Positions 1-8,980 of a stretch of 64,000 nt of DNA are shown one piece after another. The notes beneath the pieces were generated by a model. That model was not told the origin of the DNA and ran no database searches. It saw only the letters and a program-made list of their open reading frames with translations. Both the position numbers and the translations under genes were made by a program. The DNA lies in the NCBI GenBank assembly GCA_030549495.1, contig JAUIRK010000004.1, forward strand, positions 620,001 to 684,000. Direction: 5' to 3'. Source of the DNA: Nectonema munidae. Lineage: Eukaryota; Nematomorpha; Nectonematoida; Nectonematidae. Every line of letters starts with the position of its first letter. Position 1 is the stretch's first letter.

Positions 1-166
1 GTATTGCATTCTCGTGGAAGGCACCACCATGAGCATTTCGAATATGCAGGCCTCTGCCTGACTTAGTAGTAAACTTTCTTTGACAAACGTCACAAACAAA
101 CTGCATACGACCTACATTCAAGTTCTGGTTAAAATTTAAAGATTGATCGTTTAAATTGTTAGACAT
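1..166 (-). CDS. LINE ORF N-terminus with C2H2 zinc finger (partial)
   Basis: The reading frame opens at an ATG at 164-166 and runs off the left edge of the window. The first ~55 residues contain one C2H2 finger (FVCDVCQRKF ... GLHIRNAH). A finger with the GLHIRNAH type of helix near the start of an ORF is known from LINEs of the R2/NeSL group, where it contributes to target recognition. I infer the start of such a LINE. A host zinc-finger gene is the alternative, because only one finger is visible. Confidence 0.45.
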   Translation of the reverse strand, partial: MSNNLNDQSLNFNQNLNVGRMQFVCDVCQRKFTTKSGRGLHIRNAHGGAFHENAI

Positions 167-760
167 ATTCATATTTGAGTCGTAACCAGAAGTCTTGGAG
201 GGCAGGTGGTCAAGCTGCGCCCCAACTCTGTCATTATTATCACGCGCAAAGGCCACAGAGAAGTGACTCATTTAGATTTCCGCCTGGCAAGCCAAGCGGT
301 AATACAACCGTGAGATCGGTAATCAGTCACCTATGCTGGTTTACAAGCGCTCGCACAGTACTCGACATTCGTCTCCTTTGTCCACGACTGCTTATTCAAT
401 CTATTCGCAGCTGTCCTATATATCTATAGGACGTTCCTCTATCCGCAACCTGAGGACGCGCTCAATAGCTGTGAGAATGAAACAACCGATGCTAGTTTAC
501 AAGCGACTACCGTCACTCTGTTTCACCGCCCAGCTTAGCTACCTATGCCAGTCAAGTCAACAGATCAAACCTCAACACAGTTCTAACAGCGAATTAGCTA
601 GACATCCTAAATGTACAAGACAGAGAGGGTAAGTGTAGAGTGTGAGTAGTCACTGGAGATCTGAAGAATGGCTAACATTGCTGGTTTACAGTCATCAACA
701 CAATGACCAGCCTCCGTAAGATTAAATTTCCTCTTACAAGAACTTAAATTTTCCTCTTTC
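167..760. other. Probable LINE 5' UTR, no gene seen
   Basis: This stretch is upstream of the LINE-like start and is richer in G+C than its surroundings. The phrase GCTGGTTTACAAGCGCT and variants (near 334, 489 and 680) recur at irregular spacing. Short open frames here match nothing recognisable. I read it as the 5' untranslated region of the LINE on the minus strand. Confidence 0.3.
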
Positions 761-847
761 ACCTTTGAAATATTTCTTCAAGGCTTCTTTTCCTCTTTCA
801 CCTTTGAAATATTTCCTCAGAGCTTTTTTTCCTCAGGGCTTTTTTTT

Positions 848-1210
848 CGCTTTTCAAATATTTTGTGGAACGTATCTTTCACTTTTCAAATATTTCGTGG
901 AACGTATTTTTCACTTTTCAAATATTTCGTGGAACGTATCTTTCACTTTTCGTTTTTCAAATATTTCGTGGAAACGTATCTTTCACTTTTCAAATATTTC
1001 GTGGAACGTATCTTTCACTTTTCAAATATTACGTGGAAGGTATCTTTCCATTTTCACTTTTCAAATATTTCGTGGAACGTATCTTTCACTTTTCGTTTTT
1101 CAAATATTTCGTGGAAGGTATCTTTCCCTTTTCACTTTTCAAATATTTCGTGGAACGTATCTTTCACTTTTCAAATATTTGCTCAAGGCTTCTTTTCGCT
1201 TTTCAAATAC
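848..1210. repeat. 32-bp tandem repeat, about 9 units
   Basis: A unit containing TTTTCAAATATTTCGTGGAA followed by CGTATCTTTCAC repeats head to tail, with some units lengthened by about 10 bp (an extra CGTTTTTC or CATTTTCAC). Degenerate copies extend left to about 765. All three plus-strand frames stay open because the unit has no plus-strand stop codon and its length is not a multiple of three. The open frames are therefore not evidence for a protein. Confidence 0.85.
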
Positions 1211-1576
1211 CTTCTAACATTTTTAGGTAATTTTTAGGGTATTCCTGAATCTTTTTCTGGAATTTTTCATGTCTTAAAATTCCTTTACCCGTTTTATATT
1301 TTTTATATTTATTAGAGTATTTTGGTCTACTCCTATACTGTATATTTTTTCTATTTCTAGATTGTTTTAAATTTTTGGAAAGCGCCATAGTGCAAACAAA
1401 AATTTTTTTTTTAGACAAATGAATCTAAAAATTAAAATGTTAAATTAAAAAAAATAATTAGACGTTAACTTACGAAAATAGTAGTAGTATTTTTTGGTTT
1501 TCTAAAAAAACAGTTAATGAAATTTTGTTAAAATGCTATTCTAAAAAAAATATTTTAATCTGTCACTCTTATTATT
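1211..1576. other. AT-rich spacer
   Basis: AT-rich DNA with homopolymer runs. I see no coding signal, RNA or repeat structure. Confidence 0.5.
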
Positions 1577-1599
1577 TTGTAAACCAGGGGCGCACATCC

Positions 1600-1710
1600 G
1601 GGGGACGAGGGGGGCGGGGCGACCGCCCCCCCCCTCCCCCCCCCCCTTGTTTTTTCTGGGGGGGGGGGGGCTAAAATGACATTAGCCCCCCCCCCCCCCC
1701 CCCCCCCAAT
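1600..1710. repeat. G/C homopolymer cluster
   Basis: Runs of G and C, the longest about 22 C, sit just inside the left end of the hAT-type element. The runs are complementary to each other and could fold into a hairpin or a G-quadruplex. Their exact lengths are the least reliable bases in this region. Confidence 0.7.
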
Positions 1711-2799
1711 AATTTCTATAAGTAAGAGTTGCTGCTTGTTTATAAAACGTATGATGATCATGATATCTATGTATGAATCATGTATGAAGAATGGAGACTT
1801 TCGAATCAATCAAACATCACATGCCAAGCTGCTCTAAAATTTCTATCGAACATATTTTACAGACGATGCGTGAGAGCTATATAATAATAATCCATTGCTT
1901 CAATATGCACACAATAAGTCAGCAATGTTTATTACAGTGTCTCCTCTTTATAGTATTTTTAGGCAAACACATGATGATCCACTAGATTTTCTCATCTTCT
2001 GTCACAGTGATTCTATTTCTCTTTCTGTCTCCTCTATTTTTCTTTTCTGCTTTCTCTGCTAAAACTCAATCATTCACTCAAGCTCCCTTCTCTTGTTAAG
2101 CTGTCCTATCTCATTCAGTTCTCTTCTCTCCAGTGACGTAGCTAGGCTGAGGCATGAGGGGCCGTGCCCACACTCCTATGTACCGCATGGTGCCCCATGC
2201 AACTTATGCGATATCAGTTTTTGAAAATTTCTCCAATGAAAGGATCAAGAAAGTATACAAAATGTTGCTCACGTTTTTTTTTAAATTGTGCCCCATACAG
2301 ACATTTTGCCCCATAGACAATTCGCCCCATGGACAAATTGTCTCATAGGCTATTTGTTTCATCCATCTTTGTTTATTATATGTGTAAAATTATTAAAAAA
2401 TTTTATATTCTTGTTTATTTTATCTCTATTAAATTATTTCAAATTAATTATTTTATCTGTTAATTTTTTTTTATCACTTTTTAATAATTTTAAATTATTG
2501 ATGATGAAATTGAAGAAAAAGATAATTACAATGATATTACAATTACAAGATATTAATTTTTATTTTGTTTAAAAATTTTAAATATTTGTTTCATTTATAA
2601 AATAACTGCCTTTCAAAAGACAATTCTTCAAAAAACTAAATAAAATTAAAATTTTATTTTTTATTGAGATGAGTTGTGATATTAGACAAAACGTTTATAT
2701 GCCAAACCGTTTTACGAAAAATGGTCTTATGAAAAACGTGTAAAAGTCTAAAAAAATTGAAAAAACGGTTTTATAAAACAATAGTGCTAAATGAAAATT

Positions 2800-3100
2800 A
2801 TGAGGCGAATTATTTTATGAAAATAATGGGGCAAATTGTTTTATGAAAATAGATAGGCGAATTGTCCATGAGACAAAATGTCTTATGAAAATAATGGGGC
2901 GAATTGTCCATGAGACAAAATGCCTTATGAAAATAATGGGGCGAATTGTCCTATGAAAATAATGGGGCGAATTGTCCATGGGACGAACTGTCTTATAAAA
3001 ATAATGGGGCGAATTGTCTTATAAAAAGAATGGGGCGAATTGTCTTATAAAAAGAATGGGGCGAATTGTCTTATAAAAAGAATGGGGCGAAATGTCTGAG
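2800..3100. repeat. Minisatellite with GGGGCGAATTGT core
   Basis: A roughly 27-40-bp unit built on AATGGGGCGAATTGTC plus TTATGAAAA repeats about nine times. Inverted versions (GACAATTCGCCCCAT) occur at 2285-2350, so the ends of the internal region face each other. The array lies within the hAT-type element. Confidence 0.75.
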
Positions 3101-3104
3101 GACC

Positions 3105-3217
3105 TTTTAAAGGATTGCTTGAATATTTGGTCTCCCGTGGTATTTCCAGACCACTAATTTTGAAAATTGCAACAAAAAAATTTCGCCCCCCAATAATTTT
3201 GAGGATGTGCGCCCCTG
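3105..3217 (-). repeat. Right ~113 bp of the hAT-type element, shared with 4430
   Basis: This segment is an inverted near-identical copy of 4430-4543. The common part starts at the CAGGGGCGCACATCC terminus and ends where the sequence reads CAATCCTTTAAA. The two sit as inverted repeats about 1.2 kb apart. Confidence 0.8.
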
Positions 3218-3225
3218 TTGTAAAC

Positions 3226-3915
3226 ATATACATTCATACTACATCTTTTAAAATTTATCAAATATATAAAAAATAATCAAAAACGTTATAATTAATAGAA
3301 ATATTCTCCAAAAAAATTATTTTAAATTTTCAAAAGTACCAAATAAATGTGATCTAACTTTTCCTATAAAATTGTTATATTACAATATAACATTTAAAGA
3401 TGAAGCAATACAAACTTTAGGTTGAATAAAAATATTTAGAAATAGGTTTGAAATATAAAACCAGAAATGAATCTAGACTACAATCTAAAATCGATTTAAG
3501 AATTAGAAATTATGAATATTTGTCTTCAATAAATGTATCGTTTATTACCACAAATGAATAATTATTATCTATCTAATATCTAAATTGCTACTTTTTTTAA
3601 AATTTTGTTCTACTCCTTTTTGACAAAGGTTTTTGAAGTGAATACTAGGGTTTTGCTCAAGGTTTGTTTTTGTTTGTAATTTTTCAAAAATTTATGTACA
3701 ATCTAAACTATGCTTGAAAAAGACAACGATAAAAATATTGAAAGAATTTACTTTTATTGATATAAAAAATATACGTTGCGTTTTTGCAACGTTAGACTAA
3801 TACCTGTAATTAAAATCACAAGTTTTTTTTAGATGAATATGACAATTAACTATTACAAAAAACCAACTTTAAGCAAAAAATTAGACAAAAATTAAAAAAT
3901 TCATTAAATCTGCCA
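3226..3915. other. AT-rich spacer with one subterminal-like palindrome
   Basis: No gene is seen. Near 3772-3790 the sequence reads ACGTTGCGTTTTTGCAACGT, an imperfect palindrome resembling the TTGCATTTTTGCAA found just inside the piggyBac ends at 29.5 kb and 47.6 kb. It may be the decayed end of the remnant that follows. Confidence 0.35.
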
Positions 3916-3921
3916 ATTAAA

Positions 3922-4330
3922 TTATTTATTATGGTAAACTTTGAAGCACTTTGAGTATAACGGAATTTCACATTTTTTGACCGTTTGAGACTTGCAATGG
4001 CGACATCGGAGTCTTTTATTACCTTCATTGTTCACAATGATATGATTCTTTTGGCTAAAGCTGACATCTTCACTTGGGCTTTTTGTAGCTAGAGCTTTGC
4101 CTGGTTTTGGAGGATTAAAATCAAGGTTTAGCAGATACTCCACTAATGCAAAGAAGTTTATGAAGAGCCCAAGAATTTGTGGTTGACATGTCTATCACCT
4201 GTGTCATAATTGGCCAATACCATTTCTTTCCTCTTATTGAAATGCGCTACTAGCTAATATTTTGGTCCAATAAATCAACAAGTCCAATGTATTTATTATA
4301 TGTATATATTACTTTGGGCTGCCTCAACTC
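3922..4330 (-). pseudogene. piggyBac transposase C-terminal remnant
   Basis: In the frame ending at 3922 the last ~30 residues form the cysteine-rich C-terminus of piggyBac transposases: RCRHCKSQT, then C..P.YSKCFKVYH. Upstream, in a shifted frame, KKWYWPIMTQVIDM and NSWALHK match the conserved piggyBac stretch after the last catalytic aspartate. The rest of the transposase is absent. The spacing fits the PGBD2/3/4-like group, of which #7 at 27.6 kb is another member. At least one frameshift separates the two parts. Confidence 0.6.
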
Positions 4331-4429
4331 TTCTTTAGAGGCGTTTAAAATGATATTTTTTTCAAGTGCGTACTTATTTGTGAACGAACAAATACTTTCA
4401 ACAACATCATCGAACATCATCAAAAAAAG

Positions 4430-4543
4430 CAGGGGCGCACATCCTCAAAATTATTGGGGGCGAAATTTTTTTGTTGCAATTTTCAAAATTAGTGGTCTGG
4501 AAATACCACGGGAGACCAAATATTCAAGCAATCCTTTAAAATA
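4430..4543 (+). repeat. Solo end of the hAT-type element
   Basis: The segment begins CAGGGGCGCACATCC and matches the right end of the element at 1585-3217 in opposite orientation. No partner end or target duplication is visible, so this is a truncated copy. Confidence 0.7.
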
Positions 4544-5395
4544 GAGTGTATTCAGCGCATACCTAAAGTCCTAAATTTATAAGACTACTTTATATTTTTT
4601 TAACAAAATTGGTGAATTTAAATACTATACTTCCAGCGAAAATATTTTAGTTAAATTTGCATATCGAATATGGTGCGTAGAAAAATGCCACCCAATTAAA
4701 AAGTAAGAAAAAATGCCCAAATTTAAAATTAGGAAAAAATGCCCAATACAAAAAATTTCAAAAAATTATTAATTAAAATTAAAAGAATTTTTTTTTAAAA
4801 AAGATATGTTAAATAAAGATTTTTGTAAAAAAAAACAAAGACAACTTTTCATCTAAAACATTTAAAATTAATTAAAGTAAACTAAAAAACTCAGCATACG
4901 ACAATTTTTTAAATACAAATTTTTTTTTTTATAAAATAGCAAATATTTTTGGACTTTGTGTGTATCAGAACACTTTCTAAATATAATTTGTGTTTTAACT
5001 GATTTTAAGAACACATTCCCCCAAATCTGCACGTTTGCTATTGTTTTCAAAACGGTACCAAATAAAAATATTGGTAATCTTTTACTTTACTTTCTGTCAA
5101 TCAAAAAATTTCTTTGATAAATTATTGGCTGTTGTGATGTCAATCAAACTATACATTAGTAAACTCTATCATAATATAAAGATTAAGAAAAATATTTTTA
5201 TAGATTTCAAATTTAATTAGAATTCATTAACTATATTTTACTAAAGATCTTAGATTTAATTTACATTAGTATCGTGTCAGTAAATAAAAAAAAAATTAGA
5301 AATTCTAGATTAAATTTACATTAAAGTATGAGAGTAAATAAAAAAAATATTTAATTTATAAATAATACATACTTTATCTCTGTTCAATACTTTGA
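4544..5395. other. AT-rich spacer
   Basis: Very AT-rich, with A and T runs. I see nothing supportable in it. Confidence 0.5.
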
Positions 5396-5399
5396 GGTT

Positions 5400-6165
5400 G
5401 CAATAAATCTTTTAAAGAATTTAAAAACAGAAAATAATTTTGCTTTTAGAAAATGGCTTCTCCAAACGAACTCATCTAAATATGATTTGAATAAAGATTT
5501 TCAATGTTTTGCGTGTGAATGTTCATATCATTTGGGTCAACAAAGTTATGTTGGTGTATAACTACTTAATGATCTGATAAACTCCATTATTATAGTTAGA
5601 AATGTTCCTGTAAGCAGGCCATCTATCAGAAACAATAATGGATCCTGGTAGTATGTGTCTTTGTAAAATTTGTGTAAGAGTTGTTTCGCTCCTATCTTCA
5701 ACTTCAACTGAAAAACATTTCTTACTATTTCTTTCAATTGCTCCAAACACCCAATGACCTTCTCTCCAAGTACCTCTGTGATATTTTCTATGAAAAAACT
5801 TGCTTTCATCAATTTCTACTATAATTTGTTCAACGTTTTCATCAAAACCTCCAACAGTTTGACAATTTCTTTCAACCCAGCTTGTATCAATCTCTCTACA
5901 AAAATTAGCCCAGTCTACAGCAGTTCGTCCACTTCCAATAGATGCTTCATGAATAATAGCGTCTAATGAATAGTCACGACACCATTCATAAATGAACAAA
6001 ATCATAGAATAAGATGAGGTGGCTTTTTGCAAAAAAAGATCCTGATCAATTTCCCTTTTTTCAAAGTTTTTTTTACCACAAACATTTCCAACAATATCCA
6101 TCAGATACTTCATTTCTTTTTATTTACAATTTTGTTGGCAATCATTGCATTGGAAAATATTTAAA
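5400..6165 (-). pseudogene. Merlin (IS1595/ISXO2-like) transposase, decayed
   Basis: The longest open piece (5562-6113, 183 residues) carries the DDE domain of Merlin transposases: EIDESKFFHRKYHRG near residue 103 (first Asp), a WVFGAIER strand, and IIVSDRWPAY near residue 160 (second Asp). After a stop near 5562, another frame gives FVDPN followed by HTQNIENLY and FVWRSHF, the third-acidic-residue and C-terminal regions. Upstream of the ATG, QCNDCQQNC looks like the N-terminal zinc knuckle, cut by a stop. At least three breaks make it inactive. I could not identify its terminal repeats. Confidence 0.75.
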
Positions 6166-6544
6166 ATAACTTTGTGCGAAGCAAACCAAAATTTCTAATT
6201 TATCATTTGAAGTTTAACCCTCGCACTACGGAAGGTGGTTTTTTACTCCACCTTTGAATTTGAATAGAATTTTTCACCCAATAACATATATCTAACCCTA
6301 CCAAAAAATAATATGTAATTTTTAAATAGATTATTTGAAATAAATTCCATTGTAAAAAAAATTCCAAAAATTTCCTTTTTTAATTTATGGGCATATTAAA
6401 CAAATTTCTCCCTTTTTTGAAAATAAAAAATACCTTTTTAAAAAAAAATAATTTTATGATTTTTTTTGTAAAAATCGTTTTTTTATTTTTGGATTCTGGA
6501 ATCTTATGCAGAAAATATAAAACTTTTATGGCTGCACTCATGAC

Positions 6545-6750
6545 TTTTGGATTTAAGCAGGATTCGAACCCGTTAGGCCGATAGATTCAGATTCTTATGC
6601 TAGAACCACTCGACGTTTTTTACTTTTTTTTAAATCTCGGTTTATTATGTAAAGAAAGTATAACTTTCATGGCTTTTTTTTGTAGTATTCGAACTCTATA
6701 TGCTAGTATTCTTGTCCATGCACTCTACCTTCTAACCACAAAAGAGCCCA
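6545..6750 (-). repeat. tRNA-derived SINE, two tRNA-like units
   Basis: On the minus strand two units about 125 bp apart each carry an A-box-like stretch (GAGTGGTTCTAGCATAAG; GTGGTTAGAAGGTAGAGTGC) and a B box (GGGTTCGAATCC; GAGTTCGAATAC). Each is followed by a related tail (CATGAAAGTTATACTTTC type). The arm resembles tRNA-Leu/Ser. The order and tails fit a tRNA-derived SINE in two copies or a dimer. They are too degenerate to be working tRNA genes. Confidence 0.5.
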
Positions 6751-6759
6751 ATCTCTATC

Positions 6760-7265
6760 AAAAAAGGAATTCTTTCCAAATAACAAATAATTTTATTTTC
6801 GAAAAGTAAAAAAACTTCCAATGACAAAAATTCACTAAAAATAATTCAGATTTCAAAATAAGTGTGAAGTATTATAATATGATATATTCTTCTTTATAAT
6901 AATGGTTTTATTGATTTAGAAAAAAAGCAACCGATAGTAGCAACAAATTAAGATTTATGTATATAAAAAAATTTCACATATATTATTTCAGCATTTTAAC
7001 ATAAAAATTTGGTCATTGATACATTGATTGCATCTTTATTATAAGGCTGCTGTTCTTCTATTATAAATAGATATCTAAAAAGATCTATACATATATATTC
7101 ATAGAAAAATATTCCATCACAGTTTATAATGAATTAAAATAAAAACGAAACATTTATTTTCAGAATTAAGTATAAAGCTTTCCACATGAAAATGTTTCTA
7201 CAAAAATAACATTATTACAAAGAAAAAGAAAACATTCAAAATATGAACAAATATACAGCATAAAA
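6760..7265. other. AT-rich interior of piggyBac #1
   Basis: No gene is seen. This is presumed 3' non-coding sequence of piggyBac #1. Confidence 0.4.
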
Positions 7266-7888
7266 GGGTAATGTTGCACTATCCGTGCATTGATGAAAAG
7301 CAATTTTAATTGGAAAGAAGTCTCTCTACATTCTACATGATACACATATAGTGCGATGTAACGTGTCTATGTATTGCTCTGATGAAGAGATGATGAGCAT
7401 TATGAGACAGGGACGCTCTCTTATACTATATGGCTTACCAACAATATTCATCATACACACTTGAGTTATAACAACAGTGAAGGAGAGGGTATTTCACAAA
7501 TGTTATTGCGTCTTGAAAATTCAATAACTCTTGATTAAAATTTCAGCACAAATTTAATATTGTCTTCCTCTTTTTAAATATCTCATAAGTTGCACTTATG
7601 TCTGTATTGTCCATAATACTGGTCTTCAATTTGTATGTGTGTGTATAATAGTGAAGAGAGAGAAACACAGACTGTTGTGTTGCTCTATTTGGTAGGATGT
7701 GTATCATGTAGATATACTCGTATTATGGAGGTAGGCATAGACTGTATTTGCTACAATGCACGTAGTGCGATACTCAAACTATAATCGCATTCAAGAAAAG
7801 ATTGACATATGAAAGCATTATATCATTGAACAACTTCTTTCCAATTAAAATTGCTTTTCATCAATGCACGGATAGTGCAACATTACCC
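7266..7888. mobile_element. MITE with perfect 55-bp terminal inverted repeats
   Basis: The first 55 bases (GGGTAATGTTGCACTATCCG...) are repeated exactly in inverted orientation at 7834-7888. The element is 623 bp, has no coding capacity and is flanked by ATAAAA on both sides (7260-7265 and 7889-7894), a likely 6-bp target duplication. Perfect inverted repeats suggest recent movement. The superfamily is unclear: the duplication length would fit few families (Dada elements make 6-7 bp). Confidence 0.85.
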
Positions 7889-7932
7889 ATAAAAGACATA
7901 ATGAGTAACAATAATAAAAAACACTAAAAAAA

Positions 7933-8980
7933 TTATGTACAATTTGTGCAAGTTATAGTTGAATGTTGTTTACATATAAATTTCTTACATTTTCGACATT
8001 TTCTAGTCCCTCTTTTTTTTACCTTTACATAAATAACACTTACCCCTACAAGTTGTAGTGGGCTCATTCCCAGTATGGCTTTCATAACCGTAAAAAGATA
8101 ATATATTGAGAATATTTCTAGGTATTTGTGTATTTTCGGATCTAAGCCTCATGGAAACATCAGAGAGTCGCAAACATAAATTTCTGAGGAAATATTTCCT
8201 ACCTCCAGCTTTGGTAGTAGGATATAAATTTGGACAATTATGTTTAGAAATAATCCAAATATTATGGCATATATCTAAGTAATTAGTAAAAAGTGTGTAT
8301 GTCCATCTCCTATTTGGTTTATAGCAAGTGTAGGATCTAAGCATTTTGTTGGCCGTATCAACACCACTTTTATGTTGATTATACAGAGTAATAGTTACCG
8401 GAATACTGTACGGACCTTCTGTTTTAATTTCCTTGAGGTGTTGGCTAGACAAAAGATAAACAACCTTAAAAATTTTACGTGCATTTTTGCGGGGAATATA
8501 GACTGTCAAAGAAGCATTTCTAGTGAACAAAAATTTACTTTCACATTCTGTTAGATTTAATGTTCTCAAGTAATTAGGCCTTATTATATGAGGTATAAAG
8601 GTTCTGTTTGAGCTTACTCTTCCACAAATTGTGTAGCCATTGCTGTTAGCCCATTCACATAAGTTGTAAATAGTAAAAAACCGATCGGTTATTATTCCTA
8701 TGCCCTTAGGCAAGCTCAAGTCACTAACTAGACGTTTGACAATGCTTTCCCCACTAAAATAACTACGATCATCTAGCCCTGAAACATAGATTTGTGGTTT
8801 TAAAATGTAAAAACTTTTAGAATCATTACAATGGTATATTTTAATGCCGTAACGACCTGGTTTTGAAGGGTCGTAAATTTTTACAGGTCATCCTCCCCTA
8901 AATTTTACTAACTGTTCATCCACTGTGACAAATTTTGTAGGGGTATAGTACTTAGAAAATATATCATAAAATTATTTTAT
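7933..8980 (-). pseudogene. piggyBac #1 transposase, catalytic and C-terminal part
   Basis: Reading leftward: VTVDEQLVKFRGG (first catalytic Asp), then after one in-frame stop near 8888 PVKIYDPSKPGRYGIK, then GIGIITDRFFT (second Asp), HKSGVDTANKML (third Asp) and RRWTYTLFTNYLDI. The C-terminal cysteine-rich segment (CYLCKG ... CRKCKKFICKQHS ... CTNC) is split by a frameshift in an A-run near 8008 and ends at a stop at 7933-7935. The protein matches that of piggyBac #3 segment by segment. Upstream it stops at the GC-rich insert near 8980. Confidence 0.85.

Larger units (their letters stand above)
1585..3217. mobile_element. hAT-type non-autonomous transposon
   Basis: The element begins CAGGGGCGCACATCC at 1585 and ends with its exact inverted complement at 3217, giving 15-bp terminal inverted repeats. 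It is flanked by a perfect 8-bp duplication, TTGTAAAC (1577-1584 and 3218-3225). CAGxG termini with 8-bp target duplications are the hallmark of the hAT superfamily. No transposase is encoded. Inside are long C and G homopolymers (1600-1710), a second hAT-like terminus (CAGTGACGTAGCTAGG at about 2131) that suggests nesting, and a minisatellite near the right end. Confidence 0.8.

Noticed and set aside
765-1237. Three overlapping plus-strand open frames of 120-150 residues
   Set aside because: Produced by a 32-bp repeat without stops; all three frames are equally open.
1555-1809. Gly/Pro-rich minus-strand ORF
   Set aside because: Encoded by G/C homopolymers inside the hAT-type element.
6545-6750. 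Functional tRNA genes
   Set aside because: Arms do not pair fully and the units are followed by a shared non-tRNA tail.
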